A stretch of 10,124 bases of DNA, from contig JAUYKX010000134.1 of the NCBI GenBank assembly GCA_030699055.1, positions 1-10,124 of the forward strand. The letters are read 5' to 3'. The notes beneath the pieces are model-generated. The model saw only the letters and a program-made list of their open reading frames with translations. It was not told where the DNA came from and searched no databases. The position numbers and the translations under genes were made by a program. The DNA comes from Candidatus Nanopelagicales bacterium (lineage in GTDB: Bacteria; Actinomycetota; Actinomycetes; S36-B12; UBA10799). Below are positions 5,970-10,124 of this stretch, piece by piece; positions within the stretch are counted from its first letter, which is position 1; each line of letters begins with the position of its first letter.

Positions 5970-8402
5970 ATGACGAAAACCGGAACCAGGACCGAACCGC
6001 CGCCCAACTCCGGGCGGATCGTAGACATCGACGTGTCCGAAGAAATGCGTTCCAGCTTCCTCGAGTACGCGTATTCGGTCATCTACTCCCGCGCACTCCC
6101 CGATGCCCGCGACGGCATGAAGCCTGTCCAGCGCCGGATCCTGTATCAAATGTCGCAGCTCGGACTCCGACCTGATCGTGGCCACGTCAAGTGTGCCCGC
6201 GTGGTCGGGGAGGTGATGGGCAGGCTGCATCCACATGGCGATTCGGCCATCTACGACGCTCTCGTCCGCATGGCCCAACCGTTCGCCCTTCGCCTGCCTT
6301 TCGTTGACGGACACGGCAATTTCGGCTCGCTCGACGACGGCCCGGCTGCGATGCGCTACACCGAATGCCGGCTCGCCCCCGCCGCCGAGACCATGACCAC
6401 CAGCCTCGACGAGGACGTCGTCGACTACAAACCGAATTACGACGGCCGGGAGACCGAGCCCGAGGTGCTGCCGGCTGCGGTTCCGGCTCTGCTGATCAAC
6501 GGAGCGACCGGCATCGCGGTTGGAATGGCGACCAACATGGCGCCGCACAATGTCGGCGAAACCTGTCGGGCGGCCGCTCTTCTCCTGACCAGACCCGAAG
6601 CCTCGCTGGATGACGTGATGCGGGAGGTTCCCGGCCCCGACTTCCCCACCGGTGGGATGATCATCGGACTTGCCGGGGTGCGTCAGGCCTACGAAAACGG
6701 GCGCGGGAGTTTCCGACTTCGGGCGCGAACCAGCATCGAACAGGTGACCCCGCGCCGCCAGGGAATTGTCGTCACCGCCTTACCGTTCAACGTCGGACCC
6801 GAGCGACTCGCGGAACGAATTCGCGAACTGGTCTCGGCCAAGAAGATTGACGGAATCGCCAATCTGGTCGACCTCACCGACGGCGACAGCGGACTCAATT
6901 TCGTCATCGAGATCAAGGCCGGCTTTTCGGCGGAGGCCGTGCGCGACGAGCTGTTTCGACTCACCCCTCTCGAGGAGACCTTCAACGTCAACAACGTGGC
7001 GCTGGTCGAGGGGCAACCCCGGACTCTCGGCCTGCTCGAACTGCTTCGCGTATTTGTTGATCATCGTCTCGAGGTTGTGCGCCGCCGTTGCGAGTTTCGG
7101 CGCACGCGGGCCCGCCAGCGGCTGCATCTGGTCGAGGGAATGCTCATCGCCGTCCTTGACATCGACGAGGTCGTGGCGGTGATCCGCTCCAGTGACAATG
7201 CGGCGGCAGCGCGAGTCCGACTCATGGACGTGTTCGATCTGTCCGAGGCGCAGGCGAATCACATCCTGGACATGCCGCTGCGGCGGTTGACCAAGTACTC
7301 GCAGATCGAACTGGAGGCGGAACGTAACCAACTGGCCTCCGCTATCGCCGAGTTGACCGGGATTCTGGAAAACGAGGAGGCCCTGCGGTCGACGGTGCGC
7401 ACCGAGTTGTTGGCGGTCGCCGCCGAACACGACACCCCCCGGCGAACGGAACTGTTTGGCGAAGGCGCTCCAACCCCGGTGGCGAGCAAGCGGGCGCCTG
7501 CCGCGTTGGAGGTCGCCGACGCGCCGTGCGTAGTTGTCCTCACTTCGTCAGGACACCTGGCTCGCCTGGAGTCGAAGGCGGACGAACCACTGGGTCGTGA
7601 TCCGCTGACGATTCCCGCTCGTTCGTCCCTCTCGACCACCACGCGCAGTCAACTCGGGATCGTGACGTCCGCGGGCACGATTCACCGGATTTCGGTGTTG
7701 GACATCCCGACCCTGCAACCGACAGCCTCCACGGCCCATGCGTCAGCTCCCGTCGTCGAGTACGCGAAATTGGCCGCGGACGAGACGGCGATCGGCTTGG
7801 CGAACATCGGTCCCGATGCCGCCCCACTCGCCCTCGGAACCGCCGGTGGACTGGTGAAAAGGGTGCTGACCGAAGGACCCCGCGGCCGAGACACCTGGGA
7901 GCTGATTTCCCTGCGGCCCGGCGATTCGTTGATCGGGGCCGGGGCCGCCCCCGATGGTGCCCAGCTCGTTTTCATCACCACGGACGCTCACCTGCTGCGC
8001 TTCGGGGCGACAACGGTGCGGACCCAAGGTCGAACCGCCGGTGGCATGGCCGGTATCAAGCTCAGCCCTGACGCCAGGGCGCTGGCGTTCACGGCAATCG
8101 AATCCGTCGATGAGCAGTTGGTCCTCACCGTGGCCGGATCCACGGCGGTACTGGCGGGCACCGGTCCATGTTCGCTGAAGGTCAGCGCTCTGGCCGCGTT
8201 CCCCGCCAAAGGCCGGGCCACCGGCGGTGTCCGTTGCCACCGCCTCACCAAAGGCGAAGATGCGCTGCTGGCCGCCCAGGTGGCCAGCCAGCCGATGGCC
8301 GAGTCCGCTTCCGGCAAACCCGTGGACCTGCCCGAACCTGCCCGACGCGATGCCGGCGGGACCAAGCTGCCGACCGGGATTGCCGTTGTCGGATCAACCT
8401 GA
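5970..8402 (+). CDS. parC: DNA topoisomerase IV subunit A (ParC-like type IIA topoisomerase)
   Basis: An 810-residue type IIA topoisomerase A subunit, the DNA-breaking and rejoining part that works with a ParE/GyrB-type ATPase not present in this window. The winged-helix region holds GHVKCARVVGEVMGRLHPHGD (about 71-91), the quinolone-pocket residues Ser92 and Asp96 (GyrA Ser83 and Asp87 in E. coli), and the catalytic pair Arg129-Tyr130 in AAMRYTE. The tower and coiled-coil section follow to about residue 490. A C-terminal beta-pinwheel-like region runs from about 518 to 770, with a degenerate blade motif RTQGRTAGGMAGIKL (684-698). I find no canonical GyrA box (QRRGGKG), which favours a decatenating topoisomerase IV over gyrase. 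The ATG at 5970 leaves about 20 residues before the conserved DIDV strand, as in relatives; an upstream in-frame GTG at 5922 would add a Pro-rich stretch. The stop overlaps the next start as TGATG. Confidence 0.9.
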   Translation: MTKTGTRTEPPPNSGRIVDIDVSEEMRSSFLEYAYSVIYSRALPDARDGMKPVQRRILYQMSQLGLRPDRGHVKCARVVGEVMGRLHPHGDSAIYDALVRMAQPFALRLPFVDGHGNFGSLDDGPAAMRYTECRLAPAAETMTTSLDEDVVDYKPNYDGRETEPEVLPAAVPALLINGATGIAVGMATNMAPHNVGETCRAAALLLTRPEASLDDVMREVPGPDFPTGGMIIGLAGVRQAYENGRGSFRLRARTSIEQVTPRRQGIVVTALPFNVGPERLAERIRELVSAKKIDGIANLVDLTDGDSGLNFVIEIKAGFSAEAVRDELFRLTPLEETFNVNNVALVEGQPRTLGLLELLRVFVDHRLEVVRRRCEFRRTRARQRLHLVEGMLIAVLDIDEVVAVIRSSDNAAAARVRLMDVFDLSEAQANHILDMPLRRLTKYSQIELEAERNQLASAIAELTGILENEEALRSTVRTELLAVAAEHDTPRRTELFGEGAPTPVASKRAPAALEVADAPCVVVLTSSGHLARLESKADEPLGRDPLTIPARSSLSTTTRSQLGIVTSAGTIHRISVLDIPTLQPTASTAHASAPVVEYAKLAADETAIGLANIGPDAAPLALGTAGGLVKRVLTEGPRGRDTWELISLRPGDSLIGAGAAPDGAQLVFITTDAHLLRFGATTVRTQGRTAGGMAGIKLSPDARALAFTAIESVDEQLVLTVAGSTAVLAGTGPCSLKVSALAAFPAKGRATGGVRCHRLTKGEDALLAAQVASQPMAESASGKPVDLPEPARRDAGGTKLPTGIAVVGST

Positions 8403-9376
8403 TGGCCACGAACCCCGCTGACAACCGTCCGCGACCTGAGCCCGGCGGCCTGTGCTCACGGTTCTCGATCGAAGTCGGCGAACAACTCGCGGGAACCGCA
8501 CCCTTGGCTCGGGCTTGGGTGGTTGTCGAACAGCCGGGCGCTTACGGTCGCGACGCCCTCGTTGAGAGCTATCTGCCTGCCGATGTCGCCCGGCACGTGT
8601 CGTCGTTCAAGGCTGACGGGCAGGTGAGACCTCTGCTGGTTCGTCGCAACGCGGGCCGGGCTCATCGGGGAGAGCGATCGCTGGCCGCCGGCGGTCCGCA
8701 GATCCGCCGCGCTTGGTGGTGCCGCGCCGACCCGGGCTCAGCCGCCCTGTGGTCCCTGCCGTTCACCGATCCGCAGGAATTGCTGGCCCTGGACCTGGCT
8801 AAGTTGGCGGCCGGTCGACCCGATCTGGTGCACCCGGACGCCGTTCCGGACCCGGAACCGATGCTGCTCGTCTGCACCAACGGGGCCCGGGATCGCTGTT
8901 GCGCGATCCGTACCCGCCCGATCGCCGCGGCCCTCTTCGCCGACCCCGATCGAGCAGAACGGGTCTGGGAGTGCTCCCACCTCGGCGGGCATCGGTTCGC
9001 CCCCACCGCCGTCCAACTACCCCACGGCTGGGTTCACGGGCGTCTGGACCTGACCACCGCCTGCCAGGTGCTCGATGCCGCCAGGCGTGGTCAATTGGCC
9101 CTGGAGACCGCGCGCGGCTGGTCGGCGTTGAATCCCCCGGCTCAGGCGGCGGACCTGGCTGTGCGGCGCCAATTTGGCCTCGACACGCTCGACGGGCTCG
9201 ACGTCAAGCAATCCACCGGTGATCCCAACGAGTGGCTGGTCTTCGCGCCCGGTCACGAACCGGCTCGCGTCCGGGTGTTTTCCGAACCGGTTCGGGCTCA
9301 TCCCGATTCCTGCGGTTCGGATCCCACGCTCGACGAACAGTGGAAAGCAGAAATCTTGACCTTGCCCGCTTGCTAA
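8402..9376 (+). CDS. Sucrase/ferredoxin-like (Apd1-type) [2Fe-2S] protein
   Basis: A 324-residue soluble protein of the Suc_Fer-like family with a thioredoxin-like ferredoxin domain. The N-terminal half has the family pattern LAGTAPLARAWVVVEQPGAYG (29-49). The cluster-binding half shows CTNGARDRCC (158-167) and WECSHLGGHRFAPTAVQLPHGW (189-210). Cys158-x8-Cys167, 25 residues, then H193-LGG-H197 agrees with the Cx8C...HxGGH signature of yeast Apd1 and Aim32, which bind a [2Fe-2S] cluster through two Cys and two His. A thin redox or electron-carrier role is likely; the partner is unknown, and the name 'sucrase' is historical and does not imply sugar cleavage. The ATG shares one base with the topoisomerase stop (TGATG), so translation is probably coupled. 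I chose this start because it fits the family N-terminus; the frame is open upstream only inside the topoisomerase gene. Its stop overlaps the convergent gene's stop by four bases. Confidence 0.87.
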   Translation: MATNPADNRPRPEPGGLCSRFSIEVGEQLAGTAPLARAWVVVEQPGAYGRDALVESYLPADVARHVSSFKADGQVRPLLVRRNAGRAHRGERSLAAGGPQIRRAWWCRADPGSAALWSLPFTDPQELLALDLAKLAAGRPDLVHPDAVPDPEPMLLVCTNGARDRCCAIRTRPIAAALFADPDRAERVWECSHLGGHRFAPTAVQLPHGWVHGRLDLTTACQVLDAARRGQLALETARGWSALNPPAQAADLAVRRQFGLDTLDGLDVKQSTGDPNEWLVFAPGHEPARVRVFSEPVRAHPDSCGSDPTLDEQWKAEILTLPAC

Positions 9377-10124
9377 CCGCGGTCCACCAAGCCGATCCGG
9401 GAACCCTGATCCCGCCACCAGGCGGCGGCCGATCCGGTCAGACGGTGGGCAAGTTCCACGAGGGTGGCCGGATCAAATTCGCCGTCGTCAGCGGACTGAA
9501 CCCGGATCACCTCATCGAATCCCCTGTCGGATCCCTCCTCGCCTTCCCCCTCGTCAGCTGGCCCGTCCGCCCCAGCGAGAACCAAGAAGTTCGGCCGACC
9601 GGGTTGCGTCTGGAACGGCCCGGGCTGGGGCCCCAGAACGACGACTACCTCGTCCAGGCCACTGGTCCGACGCTGATGCGCCTCGACCGAGTCGATCACG
9701 ACATCGTCGCCGGCGGATCTCAGCAGTTGGGCCAACGATTCGACCATCCGGTGCCAGGGCACCATCATCGGTGCCTCCACCGGCGCTTCCCGCGACTCGT
9801 TGAACGACCACGGAGCCTTGAGCGCCCACCTGAGTGACGGCCGTTCGCCACCGTTTGCGCCGGAACCCCGGATGGCCTTCCGGTGACGCCTGATCACCGG
9901 CACAGGAATCCGTCCGCGATCCGATTCGCCCACCACGCCCGGATCCCAACGGATCACCTCGAACCCGGCCTCGCCCAGCAACTGGGCCATGTCCGGCTTA
10001 GGCAACCGGCCCCGCCATCCGTCCCACAGCAGAGCCCGATTCGATTCCACGACCGTCCGGATGCGAGTTCGACTCTCGAAGTGCAACACCACCGAGTCCG
10101 TGGCGACCCTGAACCTGGATCCCG
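9373..10124 (-). CDS. Uncharacterised protein, C-terminal part (5' end outside window)
   Basis: I do not recognise this protein. The frame is open from the right edge down to the TAG at 9375-9373, giving 249 visible residues. A GTG at 10092 could be a start, but it lacks a ribosome site and the ten codons upstream (GSRFRVATDS) read naturally into the following beta-strand-like sequence, so I treat it as 5' partial. Visible traits are an Arg-rich segment with alternating residues (HFESRTRIRTVVESNR), a Trp/Gly-rich turn (WDGWRGRLPKPD), a basic stretch (VIRRHRKAIR), a helix rich in Leu (MVESLAQLLRSAG), a strand EVVVVLGPQPG and an acidic run (ADEGEGEEGSD). There is no signal peptide or membrane helix in this part. 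Base composition is like its neighbours, so it looks resident. It is convergent with the Apd1-like gene. Coding status is supported by the long open frame and the tight abutment of the stops. Confidence 0.65.
   Translation of the reverse strand, partial: GSRFRVATDSVVLHFESRTRIRTVVESNRALLWDGWRGRLPKPDMAQLLGEAGFEVIRWDPGVVGESDRGRIPVPVIRRHRKAIRGSGANGGERPSLRWALKAPWSFNESREAPVEAPMMVPWHRMVESLAQLLRSAGDDVVIDSVEAHQRRTSGLDEVVVVLGPQPGPFQTQPGRPNFLVLAGADGPADEGEGEEGSDRGFDEVIRVQSADDGEFDPATLVELAHRLTGSAAAWWRDQGSRIGLVDRG

Noticed and set aside
5234..6175. A 313-codon plus-strand open frame across the divergent control region
   Set aside because: It is antisense to the PatA-like gene and out of frame with the topoisomerase gene, both of which have strong domain evidence.
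8168..8401. Upstream extension of the Apd1-like gene inside the topoisomerase gene
   Set aside because: The extension reads an Arg/Pro/Gly-rich shadow of the topoisomerase 3' end. The family N-terminus begins after the ATG at 8402.
9232..9837. A 201-codon plus-strand open frame over the convergent junction
   Set aside because: It overlaps the Apd1-like gene in another frame and is antisense to the last gene; its translation is Arg/Pro/Gly-rich and featureless.
1..10124. Mobile elements, CRISPR arrays, tRNAs or a novel defence system
   Set aside because: I saw no transposase, integrase, direct-repeat array, cloverleaf or nuclease-like gene; base composition looks even across the window.

Overview
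The window is GC-rich and densely coded, with GTG starts, few usable Shine-Dalgarno sites and several overlapping gene ends. Its gene content is typical of a high-GC actinobacterium: a ParC-type topoisomerase IV subunit A, a Streptomyces PatA-like protein with an N-terminal acetyltransferase domain, a DUF5998 protein and a sucrase/ferredoxin-like protein. I cannot name the genus. I see no tRNA, rRNA, insertion sequence, CRISPR array or phage gene. Eight protein genes fill almost all of the sequence, and no gene-free stretch exceeds about 145 bases.

Left part (1-2461): a surface-glycan or glycolipid-like module. A YbhN/LPG-synthase-TM membrane protein (cut by the left edge) and a PIG-L deacetylase lie on the minus strand, joined by an ATGA stop/start overlap. 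A GT4 glycosyltransferase diverges from them across a 57-base gap that carries a spaced inverted repeat. Glycosyl transfer, N-deacetylation of the sugar and a polytopic membrane partner resemble the first steps of GPI-anchor or mycothiol synthesis. The substrate is unknown, and none of these is a clear mycothiol enzyme.

Middle (2461-5827): after a small hairpin between convergent genes, the minus strand carries a DUF5998 gene directly downstream of a 900-residue PatA-like protein. That protein is a GNAT lysine acetyltransferase fused to an acyl-CoA-synthetase-like (NDP-forming) body. In this body both expected phospho-histidine sites appear lost, so it is probably an acetyltransferase with a sensor or scaffold body, not an acetate-CoA ligase.

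Right part (5828-10124): the PatA-like gene diverges from a topoisomerase IV subunit A gene over a 142-base control region. The topoisomerase gene overlaps by one base (TGATG) with a gene for an Apd1/sucrase-ferredoxin-like protein, which carries a complete bis-histidinyl [2Fe-2S] signature. That gene meets the last gene tail to tail, the two stop codons overlapping by four bases. The last gene, an unrecognised minus-strand ORF, runs off the right edge.

Most of this is ordinary chromosomal content. The points most worth a second look are the degenerate PatA-like body, the topoisomerase/iron-sulfur coupling, the deacetylase-glycosyltransferase-membrane module and the unrecognised protein at the right edge.
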